From Mycobacterium sp. UM_CSW (GTDB taxonomy: Bacteria; Actinomycetota; Actinomycetes; Mycobacteriales; Mycobacteriaceae): DNA of 64,000 bases. Location: contig NZ_AUWQ01000019.1 in NCBI RefSeq assembly GCF_000455205.1, positions 19,379 through 83,378 on the forward strand. The letters run 5' to 3'. A program made the position numbers and the translations under genes. Positions 52,232 to 59,879 of the stretch are shown one piece after another. The notes under the pieces are model-generated. The model saw only the letters and a program-made list of their open reading frames with translations. It did not search any database and was not told the DNA's origin. Within the stretch, counting starts at the first letter, position 1. Each line of letters opens with the position of its first letter.

Positions 52232-52534
52232 ATGAGCGGTGCGGTAACCCGCGAGGAGAGCCACGACATTACTGCGAGGATCACCGCAGCACTTGAGCAC
52301 TTGGGCTTGTCGGACGAATCCGACTGCCGAGCGCACTACCTGTACATGAACGAAACGATGATCGGCGTCATGGGGCTGAGGGAGTTGACGACGGCTGAAC
52401 TGATAGCTCTGTACGGGCTACTCTCCCGCGCGCATAGCCGCTTCCTGATCAGCGCCCGGGCAGAAGGACGCAGACGACGCGGGGAGCCACGGCGAGGACG
52501 TGGAACCAGGAAGCCCCCGCCTGCGTCTGACTAG
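52232..52534 (+). CDS. Element protein of unknown function
   Basis: A 100-residue protein with an acidic, helical first half (VTREESHDITARITAALEH; MGLRELTTAELIALYGLLSR) and a strongly basic tail (RRRRGEPRRGRGTRKPP) that could bind nucleic acid. AGGGAG lies seven bases before the ATG. It is the first of three plus-strand genes at the left end of the element, where phiRv1 also has small plus-strand genes. No known family. Confidence 0.6.
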   Translation: MSGAVTREESHDITARITAALEHLGLSDESDCRAHYLYMNETMIGVMGLRELTTAELIALYGLLSRAHSRFLISARAEGRRRRGEPRRGRGTRKPPPASD

Positions 52535-52637
52535 GGTTGTCGGTGTGCCCCAGCTCTCCTCGGGGGCGGCCCCGATCCCTAGTTCTGGTGGAGGGGAGTC
52601 TCCTGGGGGCCCCGGAGACGGGGTTTAATAGACAATC

Positions 52638-53105
52638 ATGGCTGAAGAGATGGACTGGCAAGAGATGCCCGACGGCGGCGTTGAGGCGTGCACCGAGACG
52701 TTTCGCTACACCATCAACCGTTCGGGGAATAGTTGGATCGCGGCCGCGTGGTCTCGCCAAGATGGGACCACCGAGGTCAAGGTGGCCCAGTACGCCGCGC
52801 CCACACTTGAGCACGCCAAGCGCGTGCCGCAGATGTGGGCATTTGAACAGCAGTTGCATAGGGCCAATGCCAAGACAGTCAGGGTTTACTTCAGCGGGTG
52901 GGTCGAGTACGACGTCACCAACCCGCAAGGGGTGGTAGACGCAGTCGGCTTCGGGGCTGCGATCCCGGGCTCTGCCGAGCAGAAGGTACCCGGGGCGCTG
53001 ACGAGGCACACGATCGACGCTTTGGAGCCAGAAACGTTCGCCATCGAAGGCGCTAACCCGTTGCCCACGCTGACCGTGGAGGCAACCCTGCGGCCACCGC
53101 AGTGA
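52638..53105 (+). CDS. Element protein of unknown function
   Basis: A 155-residue soluble protein, acidic at the N-terminus, with a mixed strand/helix pattern and no signal or membrane segment. I do not recognise it. It sits 103 bp after the first left-end gene and is followed after 31 bp by another small gene on the same strand, so the three may form a unit separate from the capsid operon that converges on it. Confidence 0.6.
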   Translation: MAEEMDWQEMPDGGVEACTETFRYTINRSGNSWIAAAWSRQDGTTEVKVAQYAAPTLEHAKRVPQMWAFEQQLHRANAKTVRVYFSGWVEYDVTNPQGVVDAVGFGAAIPGSAEQKVPGALTRHTIDALEPETFAIEGANPLPTLTVEATLRPPQ

Positions 53106-53136
53106 GTCTTAATGCACCGGCGTAGCGTTGGACGCT

Positions 53137-53403
53137 ATGGCATTGACGTGGCACGTCGTCCCCGAATATCGCGGAAAGATTTTGGTTCCCCCTCCGGGTA
53201 GCGGCAAGGCTCCCATCATGGTGGAGCCATATCAGCACGCCATAAGTGGTAATCGCGAGTTTTTGATGGCGCCTGGCAAAGACGACGGGCGGTACCTCGG
53301 CGTCGAGGTCGATGGAAATCCCGTCGAGGAGTGGGTGTACTTCCCTTCCGAGGACGCCGCCAAAGACGCAGCCGAACAATGGTTGCGGGGCAAATCGTCC
53401 TAG
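53137..53403 (+). CDS. Element protein of unknown function
   Basis: An 88-residue protein starting MALTWHVVPEYRGKILVPP with a compact alpha/beta pattern and WVYFPSEDAAKDAAEQW near its end. An in-frame ATG at 53128 adds three residues. No family is recognised. It ends 242 bp before the stop of the convergent capsid gene; that gap holds no clear gene. Confidence 0.6.
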   Translation: MALTWHVVPEYRGKILVPPPGSGKAPIMVEPYQHAISGNREFLMAPGKDDGRYLGVEVDGNPVEEWVYFPSEDAAKDAAEQWLRGKSS

Positions 53404-53644
53404 TCGAAGGTCGCGTTTTCGAATCGTCGTTTTACTGCGTGGAGCCGGCCCCGTCCGATGCCGGGGCCGGCCCACTTCCTTGCCGCCACCGGGAGGTCAT
53501 CCACATTGGGATGGCACTTCCTCGACCAGCGCGCCAAGCCTCTATTCGGTTGTGTCGCTAACGAATTCGTCAGCGCCCAGGCCCAGATCCTCCCACCAGC
53601 CGGGCGGGTGGTAAGGATCTACGGCAGTTGCCCAGGGCGATCGC

Positions 53645-54964
53645 CTAGGAGCCATAGGGGAAGCCGGTCAGCTCGATGATCGCGTTCGGGTACCGGGCGA
53701 TCAGCCCGTCGTAGCTCCACAAGCTCAACAGCACGCCCAGCGACGAAGCCAAAGAGTCGTAGTGCACCTGGGCGCGCATTCCGCTGGTGAAGAACATCAG
53801 GTCATCGGAGCGGAAAACGAATACCGACTCCACGCCACCCGACGAGGAGATGTTCGGGTCCAGAACCAAATTCAAGCCGAGGATCTTGCCGATCGGCCCT
53901 TGGGCATTCAGGCTGTCGATAATTCCTGCCGCGTTGAACGGACCCTGAGCATTCGGCACAAACAATGGACGGTTAGTTGTATCAAGCTTGTTCAGCCATT
54001 CCGCCGCGGTGTTGGGATGCACCAATACGGTGTCAGGCGCCAGGAAACGGTTCTGCCAATGCAGCTTGATCGCAGTCGTCAAACCGGAGTAGATATTAGC
54101 AATGGTGTTGCCGGCCCAGCCGACCTGAGTAATGCCGGGCAGGTTCGCGATGCCCGTGTACTGGCCGTTGCTGCCGGTGCCGTACAGCGCGATCTGATCC
54201 TGGTTCGCGGCCCACGACTGACTCAACCCCTTGAAGATGATCGAGTCGATATCAACCGGGCTCATGTCCAGGAGCTGCCTCGATACCGTCTGCTGGCCGG
54301 CAACCGTCGTCAAAACAGTCGACAGGAATTCATCTGTCTGGTCAGTATTGGTCACCGTGGACAACTGCGGATTCTGCACACCGGTAGTGCCGGGCGCCAC
54401 GATTTTCGGAACGTTGATCGTCGGAGCCTTCGGCGCCGGGTACTCCGGGATCGTCGAGATGAACGGCTTCGCCGCCACCGCCGCCTGAATCCAAAGTTCC
54501 TCCAGGTACACCGGAGGCGCGAAGCTGGCCCCGTCTCCCCCCGTGGTCAAACCGGTGCGGAACTCCGCCGCATGCTCATTCAGCCGCGCCCGGGCCTCAC
54601 CGGTCGAATCATCGCCGGACTTATGCAACACCAGGTCACGCCAAAAAGAGCGGCCCTCATGTGCGGTCTGTTGGTTGTAGACACGAGACTCCGGCTCGTA
54701 TTGCTTCGATTGCTTCATAGTGGTGTTTCCGTTCTTCGCCTGATAGGCGTTAAAGATTCGATCGGAGGCCGAGCGCGCCTGTGCGCGCCGCTCCAATCCG
54801 CTGATTTCGAAATCCATGTCCTTGATCAGCTCCGCGTTATTGCGGAACTCCGCATTATCGGCATCACTGAGAAATTCGCGGCCGGCGGCCTTGGTGCGGG
54901 CAATGATCGCGGCTTGCGTCGCGTGCAACTCAGCGCGACGCCGCTTATAAAAAGATTCATCCAT
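53645..54964 (-). CDS. HK97-fold major capsid protein
   Basis: A 439-residue phage major capsid protein. Residues 1-100 are a charged helical scaffold-like delta domain, the rest an HK97 core with the usual APPVYLEELW, GTGSNGQYTGIANL, VLVHPNTAAEWL and FFTSGMRAQVHYDS segments. In M. tuberculosis phiRv1/phiRv2 the capsid gene (Rv1576c, Rv2650c) is next to a prohead protease gene; here none is present, and only a 53-residue frame lies directly upstream. The delta domain would therefore be cut by a helper's protease, or stay uncut. It is the last gene of the minus-strand cassette. No portal gene accompanies it. Confidence 0.9.
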   Translation of the reverse strand: MDESFYKRRRAELHATQAAIIARTKAAGREFLSDADNAEFRNNAELIKDMDFEISGLERRAQARSASDRIFNAYQAKNGNTTMKQSKQYEPESRVYNQQTAHEGRSFWRDLVLHKSGDDSTGEARARLNEHAAEFRTGLTTGGDGASFAPPVYLEELWIQAAVAAKPFISTIPEYPAPKAPTINVPKIVAPGTTGVQNPQLSTVTNTDQTDEFLSTVLTTVAGQQTVSRQLLDMSPVDIDSIIFKGLSQSWAANQDQIALYGTGSNGQYTGIANLPGITQVGWAGNTIANIYSGLTTAIKLHWQNRFLAPDTVLVHPNTAAEWLNKLDTTNRPLFVPNAQGPFNAAGIIDSLNAQGPIGKILGLNLVLDPNISSSGGVESVFVFRSDDLMFFTSGMRAQVHYDSLASSLGVLLSLWSYDGLIARYPNAIIELTGFPYGS

Positions 54965-54973
54965 GATGTGCTT

Positions 54974-55135
54974 TCAGAATTTGGGTTGCGCGCGGAAAGC
55001 GCGACCCGGACATACCGGATCGCGCCCACGCGGGCAGTTGAATTTGGTAGCAACCGGATACCAGCCGGCCCAGCGATGCCAAGTGACCCCGTACGGGCGG
55101 TTTCTCCGTACCTCTTTAGCGTCGGCCGTCGCCAT
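54974..55135 (-). CDS. Possible 53-residue element protein
   Basis: The frame from ATG 55135 gives MATADAKEVRRNRPYGVTWH and an aromatic, Cys- and Pro-containing end (GWYPV, CPRGRDPVCPGR), which reads more like protein than chance. It lies between the capsid gene and the next gene, where phiRv1/phiRv2 carry the prohead protease, but it is far too short to be one. No ribosome site is obvious. Confidence 0.4.
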   Translation of the reverse strand: MATADAKEVRRNRPYGVTWHRWAGWYPVATKFNCPRGRDPVCPGRAFRAQPKF

Positions 55136-55211
55136 CGCTAATCGCGCTAGTGCCAAGGGGAGTATGTAACTCTCGCCGATTATCAGGATACCCCAACGGG
55201 GCAGGGGTTTA

Positions 55212-55544
55212 CTAGCCGTTGGGGGTGGGTGTGTCATCATCCAACGCGGCCGCGATGGCCTGCGTCTCATCCAGCAAGCCCAGGGCCACCGCGTGCAACC
55301 ACTCGTCCGCGGTGTTGCCCGCCCTGGCGGCCAGCTCATACGCCAACCGTGACGCCATCGAGCCCATCGCCGCCAGCACCAGCAGCCCGCGCCCGCTGGC
55401 CACCAGCTCGTCAATCACGACATTCGCCGCCGGGGTATCGGCGGTGGCCATTGCCGCGGCCAGGCGAAGCGCTGAAGCGGTGTCGGGGGGGATTTGCGCC
55501 AGCTGACGGCGCTTTTCCTCGGGGGTCGGGTCGTCGTCAGTCAT
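55212..55544 (-). CDS. Element protein of unknown function, helical
   Basis: A 110-residue acidic protein that looks mostly helical, with an Ala-rich core (VVIDELVASGRGLLVLAAMG; NTADEWLHAVALGLLDETQ). It overlaps the upstream gene by four bases, so it is coupled to the terminase cassette. Position between terminase and capsid genes suggests a role in packaging or assembly; this is inferred from context only. Confidence 0.7.
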   Translation of the reverse strand: MTDDDPTPEEKRRQLAQIPPDTASALRLAAAMATADTPAANVVIDELVASGRGLLVLAAMGSMASRLAYELAARAGNTADEWLHAVALGLLDETQAIAAALDDDTPTPNG

Positions 55545-55777
55545 TTGGTTTCCTCCTTGGTGTTCGTGGTGTTCTGGATCGACAGCCGGGCCATCTCCTG
55601 CAGCAGAGGCAGGATCTTGCCCTTGCCCGATGCGGTGCGGCCGTACACGCCGTGCTCGCGGGCGAAATCAACGCGGGCATCCCACCACTCGTCACGGTCC
55701 GCCCAGCCGTCCTCTGCGCGGTACCGGGCCAGGCGCGGCGGAAAATCCGGTCCGCTGTCATTACGAAAATCCGCCAT
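55541..55777 (-). CDS. Small element protein in the packaging cassette
   Basis: A 78-residue charged protein (DFPPRLARYRAEDGWADRDE; WWDARVDFAREHGVYGRT). Both its start and its stop overlap neighbouring genes by ATGA, so the start at 55777 is well supported although the frame is open further upstream. No known family. Its tight coupling with the small terminase suggests a packaging-related role. Confidence 0.7.
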   Translation of the reverse strand: MADFRNDSGPDFPPRLARYRAEDGWADRDEWWDARVDFAREHGVYGRTASGKGKILPLLQEMARLSIQNTTNTKEETK

Positions 55778-56151
55778 CACGAACCGGCCTTCCGCATGTT
55801 TTCCACCGACGACAACCGGCCTTTCCGCCGTGCCCCTTGCGGCTTGCGGGTGTCGGGCAAATCCAAAGCGCGCTGGATCTTGGTGGCCACCACGCGGTGA
55901 GCGCGGATCTCGGCCAGCAGCGGATGCGCAACCGGCTGGCCACGTGACCCACGCACCACCGTCGCCGGCTGCTCCGCCAACTCCCGCTCGAGGCGATCCA
56001 ACTCGTCCAAACAACAGCAAAGTTCGAGCAAAAGAGCGGCTTCGGATGGGTTAAACACGAATGTTTGCTGCATTTCGCGCCATAATCGGCGCCCTTTCGT
56101 ACCAAGCCCAGTGGGGGCGTTTTTCCTGGTCAAAGCGGGTTGTCCCTTCAT
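55777..56151 (-). CDS. Phage small terminase subunit (P27-like)
   Basis: A 124-residue protein resembling actinophage small terminase: PTGLGTKGRRLWREM opening, a central helix pair LLLELCCCLDELDRLEREL and the conserved VRGSRGQPVAHPLLAEIRAH followed by RALDLPDT. The small subunit recognises the packaging site on DNA. No large subunit is encoded, so it would have to recruit one from a helper phage, a typical satellite strategy. The start at 56151 overlaps a possible promoter, so an internal start cannot be excluded. Confidence 0.82.
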   Translation of the reverse strand: MKGQPALTRKNAPTGLGTKGRRLWREMQQTFVFNPSEAALLLELCCCLDELDRLERELAEQPATVVRGSRGQPVAHPLLAEIRAHRVVATKIQRALDLPDTRKPQGARRKGRLSSVENMRKAGS

Positions 56152-56183
56152 ATCGAATGCGTTTTACCTGGTCAAACGGGGTG
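56123..56183 (-). promoter_or_regulatory. Direct repeats TTGACCAGG and possible promoter
   Basis: On the minus strand two copies of a TTTGACCAGGWAAAA motif lie about 38 bp apart. From the upstream copy, TTGACC is followed after 17 bases by TATGAA, acceptable as -35 and -10. It would drive the terminase-capsid half of the cassette separately from the upstream half. The second copy lies inside the terminase gene and may be a regulator site or chance. Confidence 0.35.
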
Positions 56184-56341
56184 TTTTTGCTGCAAGTGCG
56201 AAGGTTTGGGGCCTGTGCCGGGTGGCCCACCATGGTCTCGACTTTCGACCCCCTCCGGGGTGTTTGCTGGAGTTTGCTGGGATTGGCTCACCGGTCTAGC
56301 GTCGGTGCATTCTCGACTGCCAGCAAACGTGTTATCCCTTC

Positions 56342-56632
56342 TCACCATGAGGGTGTCACCCACGTGTCATCTATGGGCCTCGCCTTGTCCGACTCGTTGC
56401 AGTGCTTGTGCGCCGGCGCGAGATTGTCGAGCCGGAAGAAGAGCTCGGGGTGGGTGTGTCTGGGCTTGATGTGGTCGATCTGCAGGGCGCCTGGGTGCGG
56501 ATGTTTCAGGGTGTAGTCGATGGCGCCACGGCAGCGGATGCAGGGCAGGTTGCGGGTGCGGAAGTCGTTGCGGGCGATCTCGCGGAGGCGGCGCCAGCGT
56601 GGTGAGTGGTGGAGGTCGTCGTGCTTATTCAC
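56342..56632 (-). CDS. HNH endonuclease
   Basis: A 96-residue HNH nuclease. The structural Cys pair is CIRCRGAIDY, the catalytic region is LQIDHIKPRHTHPEL (D-H) and the end is NLAPAHKHCNESDKA, which supplies Asn, His and the second Cys zinc site. Small HNH proteins next to the terminase are needed for cutting at cos ends in many HK97-type phages. It overlaps the WhiB-like gene by four bases. Confidence 0.9.
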   Translation of the reverse strand: MNKHDDLHHSPRWRRLREIARNDFRTRNLPCIRCRGAIDYTLKHPHPGALQIDHIKPRHTHPELFFRLDNLAPAHKHCNESDKARPIDDTWVTPSW

Positions 56633-56895
56633 GCGGCACCCGCCTTGCGCCGGCGATCAGTCCAGACATGGATGCGCGCCGCAACCACGCCGCTGATTGA
56701 GTTTTTCGGCAGTGTCGCTGCCCACGCTGCGCAGTCCTGTAGGGCTGGGCAGCTGCGACAGAGCGCGATGGCTGGTTCGGCGTCGATCTCGTCCGTGGCG
56801 TCAAACAGTTCGGGGAGGTTGCGGCAGGCAGCGTCCGGCAGATTGGGGATTCCGCGGAGGGCGCCCAGCAGGTCTGCCAATTGCTCACCGTTCAT
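56629..56895 (-). CDS. WhiB-like iron-sulfur transcription factor of the element
   Basis: An 88-residue WhiB-type protein. The four Fe-S ligands are Cys24, Cys46, Cys49 and Cys55 in the family spacing C-x-C-x2-C-x5-C (DAACRN; LCRSCPALQDC). The usual G-(V/I)-W-G-G turn is replaced by SGVVAAR, and a basic RRRKAG tail follows. Such phage WhiB proteins can act as transcriptional regulators that compete with host WhiB proteins. It overlaps the HNH and NUMOD4 genes by four bases each. Confidence 0.85.
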   Translation of the reverse strand: MNGEQLADLLGALRGIPNLPDAACRNLPELFDATDEIDAEPAIALCRSCPALQDCAAWAATLPKNSISGVVAARIHVWTDRRRKAGAA

Positions 56896-57182
56896 GACGC
56901 AGCGCCGAACAGTTCAGCCAGCAGGTCATCGATGTACTTCAGCCGTCGGCGGTGGTGCCGGTCGTGTAAAACAACACGGCGGCGACCACTCCTCGTGGTG
57001 TAGGGCTGCAGAATTCGTCCGTAGTGGGTCTTCGGCACTGTCGTGCCCCAGCGGCTTTTCTGAGGTATCTGGCGGTCCAGGGAGCGGACGTCGCCGTCGA
57101 GGCGGCCGGCGGAGTAGCCGTTGAAGCGGACCTGGTATAGGCCCACGAAGTCGGGGTGGTCGAGCCATTCGGTGTCGGTCAC
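56892..57182 (-). CDS. NUMOD4-motif protein
   Basis: A 96-residue protein built around a NUMOD4 motif: EWLDHPDFVGLYQVRFNGY, VRSLDRQ, and later YGRILQPYTTRSGRRRVVL. NUMOD4 motifs normally sit next to HNH or GIY-YIG nuclease domains and bind DNA, but no nuclease domain is on this protein; the separate HNH gene two genes downstream may work with it. The GTG start at 57182 overlaps the ATPase stop; the frame stays open to 57272 inside that gene. Confidence 0.78.
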   Translation of the reverse strand: MTDTEWLDHPDFVGLYQVRFNGYSAGRLDGDVRSLDRQIPQKSRWGTTVPKTHYGRILQPYTTRSGRRRVVLHDRHHRRRLKYIDDLLAELFGAAS

Positions 57183-58591
57183 GCCGCACCTCCCGTACGC
57201 AGCCGGCACTCGTGACACAGACCCGCGATGATTGACTCCGGTTGGGAGAGTTCGGTTTCGCAGTTCTCGCACTGGGCATCGAGCTGGCTTTGCCTGGCCC
57301 TGGCAAGCGCCAGCCGGACACGGTCGGTCATCCCCGAAACGGAAGGCGGTCCTGCAGGTTCGCCCCCCTCTTTAAACCCGACTAAGTCGGCGAACCCGGC
57401 GAACCCGGCGGTACCGGCCTGTTTGTCGTCAGGTTCGTCAGGTTCGTCAGGTTCGTCAGGTTCTTTAGGAGGTGCGATCCCAAGCCGACGCCAAACCGGT
57501 TGAAGGTGTGACTGAAGGTAGCCGCGGGGCGGTACGCCACCGGGTCGGACTGATGTCACCTTGGCCGCTTGGGTGACGAGTCTGCCTAACCGGGTCTCGG
57601 TGAGCGGCTTGCCGTATCGACTCCCGGCGCCCCAATAGTCGGGATTGTGGATGATCAGCTTCTGGACTAGTTCGCGTGTCGGCATGAACGTTTCATCGCC
57701 GGGCCAGACCGCATACAAGTCGGTCAGCATCACCATTCCGGGCGGTTGTGTCTTCAGCCCGGCTTCACGTTCGGCGTCATCCTCGGCGAGACTCTTATGG
57801 ATCAGCCGGTCCGCGGTAGCGGGCCAGTGGGCGCCGGCCGCTACCGCGACCCGCTTGAGCGGACGCCACTTTTCCTTGGACCGGCCGATGCACTTATCCG
57901 GCAGATCGACAGCCATGCCCCTAACTTGGTCGCGCACAGTGTCGGTCCACGCGTCGATCCTCGAGCGGAGCCGTTCGGCGTCATCGGCGATCATCTCCCA
58001 GTCGGAGTCCTCCACCGTCCCGTTGAGGTCGGGCATCAACAGGATGCGGATCGACCGGGATACGGTGTCTGGCGGCAGGTTCGGGGAGTTACCGGCCATC
58101 GCGATCGGCGCGTAGGTGGACATGTCCTTCATCTCCCAGCCGCCACCCTTAACGGGCACTAGAACGGGACGGGTCGCTCCGAACCGGTAGCCGGAGTTCA
58201 GGATCGCGATGATGTCCTCGACCCCGGGCTTATCCGCACGCAATGACCGATCAACCTCATCGAGCAAGATGGTGCGGACGTCGATTTCCAACATCCGCGG
58301 GATCAGCGCCGGAGACGACACCGAAGCGGCCTGAATGGGCTTGTAGCCCAACCGTTGCAGGTGATCGAGCACCGTCGTTTTGCCGCTGCCGAAGATCACC
58401 GAGTCGATCTGCAGCCGCGGGGTCGTGTACAGCTCGACGACCAGGTATGTGTGGACGGTCCACAGAACCAGAATGTTCAGGTCGTCGGGATCGGTGACCG
58501 CGACGAATCGTCCGAACCATTCTTTGATGTCGTCGAGCAGCTCGGCGCCATGGGTGTCCGCGGTGGTGGACGCCCTTTCGACGGCGCTCAC
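57179..58591 (-). CDS. DUF3631 ATPase (phage replication/helicase-like)
   Basis: A 470-residue protein of the DUF3631 type found in phiRv1-like elements. Walker A is FGSGKTTVLDH (68-73), Walker B ILLDEVD (108-114), and an arginine-finger-like RSIRILLMP follows near 180. It probably works as the element's replication ATPase or helicase. A repetitive Glu-Pro-Asp linker (four units) lies near 375, and a C-terminal zinc motif is CENCETEL...CHEC. It begins four bases inside the next gene upstream and ends in a GTGA overlap, in one operon from excisionase to HNH. Confidence 0.82.
   Translation of the reverse strand: MSAVERASTTADTHGAELLDDIKEWFGRFVAVTDPDDLNILVLWTVHTYLVVELYTTPRLQIDSVIFGSGKTTVLDHLQRLGYKPIQAASVSSPALIPRMLEIDVRTILLDEVDRSLRADKPGVEDIIAILNSGYRFGATRPVLVPVKGGGWEMKDMSTYAPIAMAGNSPNLPPDTVSRSIRILLMPDLNGTVEDSDWEMIADDAERLRSRIDAWTDTVRDQVRGMAVDLPDKCIGRSKEKWRPLKRVAVAAGAHWPATADRLIHKSLAEDDAEREAGLKTQPPGMVMLTDLYAVWPGDETFMPTRELVQKLIIHNPDYWGAGSRYGKPLTETRLGRLVTQAAKVTSVRPGGVPPRGYLQSHLQPVWRRLGIAPPKEPDEPDEPDEPDDKQAGTAGFAGFADLVGFKEGGEPAGPPSVSGMTDRVRLALARARQSQLDAQCENCETELSQPESIIAGLCHECRLRTGGAA
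57426..57461. repeat. Four copies of TCGTCAGGT
   Basis: A nine-base microsatellite-like repeat coding for repeated Pro-Asp-Glu in the linker of the DUF3631 protein. Copy number could vary by slippage without a frameshift. Confidence 0.85.
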
Positions 58592-58956
58592 GAAGGCTCA
58601 CCGGCCTGGTACTGGGCCGCGAGGGTCGCTGCGCGGGCCCGTGCGGTGTCGTCAAGGTCAGGCCAGATTTTCCGCAGCACGTCAATCGCTCCGCAGGCAT
58701 ATCCTTCACGGAATCCGCTGGCGCGCAAGCCGGTTGGCGGGCGGTGGAAGCGTGTATCGCGGGGATACTCTGGATCGGCGCAGCCGGATTCCGGCCGCAG
58801 CAGGCGTAGCGATGCAGCCCGGCGCAGCCGCAGTTGTCCCAGGGTTGCAGTACTCTGGGAGTTGGTGCAGGTGGCGTGGCGGCCGCTGAGACTGTGGATG
58901 GGCCCTTCCGGGGGCCCATCTTCTTTCGGCGGCCCATTGTCGCCGTAATCGGGCAT
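58588..58956 (-). CDS. Element protein of unknown function
   Basis: A 122-residue protein with a polar, probably disordered first half and a folded end, RFHRPPTGLRASGFREGYA followed by a helical segment, that resembles small proteins found next to the replication ATPase in phiRv1-like elements. It overlaps the ATPase start by four bases and follows the excisionase directly with no gap. Role unknown; a replication accessory role would fit. Confidence 0.65.
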   Translation of the reverse strand: MPDYGDNGPPKEDGPPEGPIHSLSGRHATCTNSQSTATLGQLRLRRAASLRLLRPESGCADPEYPRDTRFHRPPTGLRASGFREGYACGAIDVLRKIWPDLDDTARARAATLAAQYQAGEPS

Positions 58957-59220
58957 TTATGCGACCCCTGCGGCTGCAGCATCACTTAGCCGATCCACAT
59001 ATCCCGCAAGCGATTTCGCCGTTACAAATGATCGCCTGCCGATGTTGACCTTGAGGATCTCGCGGGCGTCCATCAGCTCGTACAGCTTCGTGCGGCCGAC
59101 ACCTAGGGCAGTCATCGCTTGAGGTATCGGGACAAGCAACCTCTCGTCCAAGTTCGTACTCCCGTGTTCGTCACTTCCCGCCGAGTTCACGGCGGCTATT
59201 GACATGGTGCAGAGTTTCAT
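58957..59220 (-). CDS. xis: Excisionase-type helix-turn-helix protein
   Basis: An 87-residue MerR-like/excisionase-family DNA-binding protein. The HTH is PIPQAMTALGVGRTKLYEL with the ILKVNIGRRSFVTAKSL wing. It should bend attachment-site DNA and direct the integrase to excision. It is the first gene of the long minus-strand operon. The start at 59220 has no ribosome site but a TTGATAAC sequence lies just upstream, so the mRNA could be leaderless; ATG 59205 is an alternative. It is divergent from the gene at 59265. Confidence 0.85.
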   Translation of the reverse strand: MKLCTMSIAAVNSAGSDEHGSTNLDERLLVPIPQAMTALGVGRTKLYELMDAREILKVNIGRRSFVTAKSLAGYVDRLSDAAAAGVA

Positions 59221-59264
59221 GCAGAGTTATCAACATTGCAGCCATGTACCGCTCGGGAGGTTCT

Positions 59265-59879
59265 GTGAGAATCCGCATCGGCGACGATGACGAGATTCAT
59301 CCGGCCGAGGGCATCACCCTCCGTTGCTCAGGCGAATACGAGCAGACGGGCGACCGGTTCTTTCCGGTATGGCTTGAGGTCACTATTGAGGGCCACGACG
59401 GACCAAATCTGTTCCGCCGCATTGAGGTTCGAGACGGTCGCCCGGAGATAGTCGCGATGGGGTGGTGGTCGCGGCCAGGCCAGCGGGAGGTCATGCAAAA
59501 GGACCTGCGGAACGCCCGCGTTGCTTCTTTCCTCGATGAGTTGTATCCGGCGTTCGTCCTACGCATCGACCCAAAGGCGAAGAAGGTCATTCCGGCGGTT
59601 GGGTCACAGGAAATGGCGGCACGCGGCGAGGACCCACCAGCTTTTTACGCAGCGCGCAAGTTCGTCGACCAGTTGCGAAGCGGGCCCGAACATCGCGCGA
59701 TCACGCCTGAACTTCTGAAAAGCGTTGCCGATGTGTACCGGCGCAATATCCACCACGCACCCACCCAAGCGGTTGCACGAACCTTCGGCGTCAAGTCCCG
59801 GATGGCATCGACCTATGTTGACCGCGCGCGCCAGGCCGGATACCTGCCAAAAACCAAACAGGGAAAGAAGATGGCATGA
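59265..59879 (+). CDS. HTH-like protein upstream of the integrase
   Basis: A 204-residue protein with a mixed first part and a C-terminal helix-turn-helix-like segment (VARTFGVKSRMASTYVDRA, then RQAGYLPKTKQGKKMA) of a kind often seen just before integrases in actinobacterial elements. It may control the lysogenic side of the element. The GTG at 59265 is chosen for its GGGAGG site; the frame extends to 59199. Its stop overlaps the integrase start by four bases, so both are made together. Confidence 0.7.
   Translation: MRIRIGDDDEIHPAEGITLRCSGEYEQTGDRFFPVWLEVTIEGHDGPNLFRRIEVRDGRPEIVAMGWWSRPGQREVMQKDLRNARVASFLDELYPAFVLRIDPKAKKVIPAVGSQEMAARGEDPPAFYAARKFVDQLRSGPEHRAITPELLKSVADVYRRNIHHAPTQAVARTFGVKSRMASTYVDRARQAGYLPKTKQGKKMA

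Noticed and set aside
53645-55777. Prohead protease expected next to the capsid gene
   Set aside because: No frame of suitable length or motif exists; the frames between 54965 and 55777 are too short and unlike a protease.
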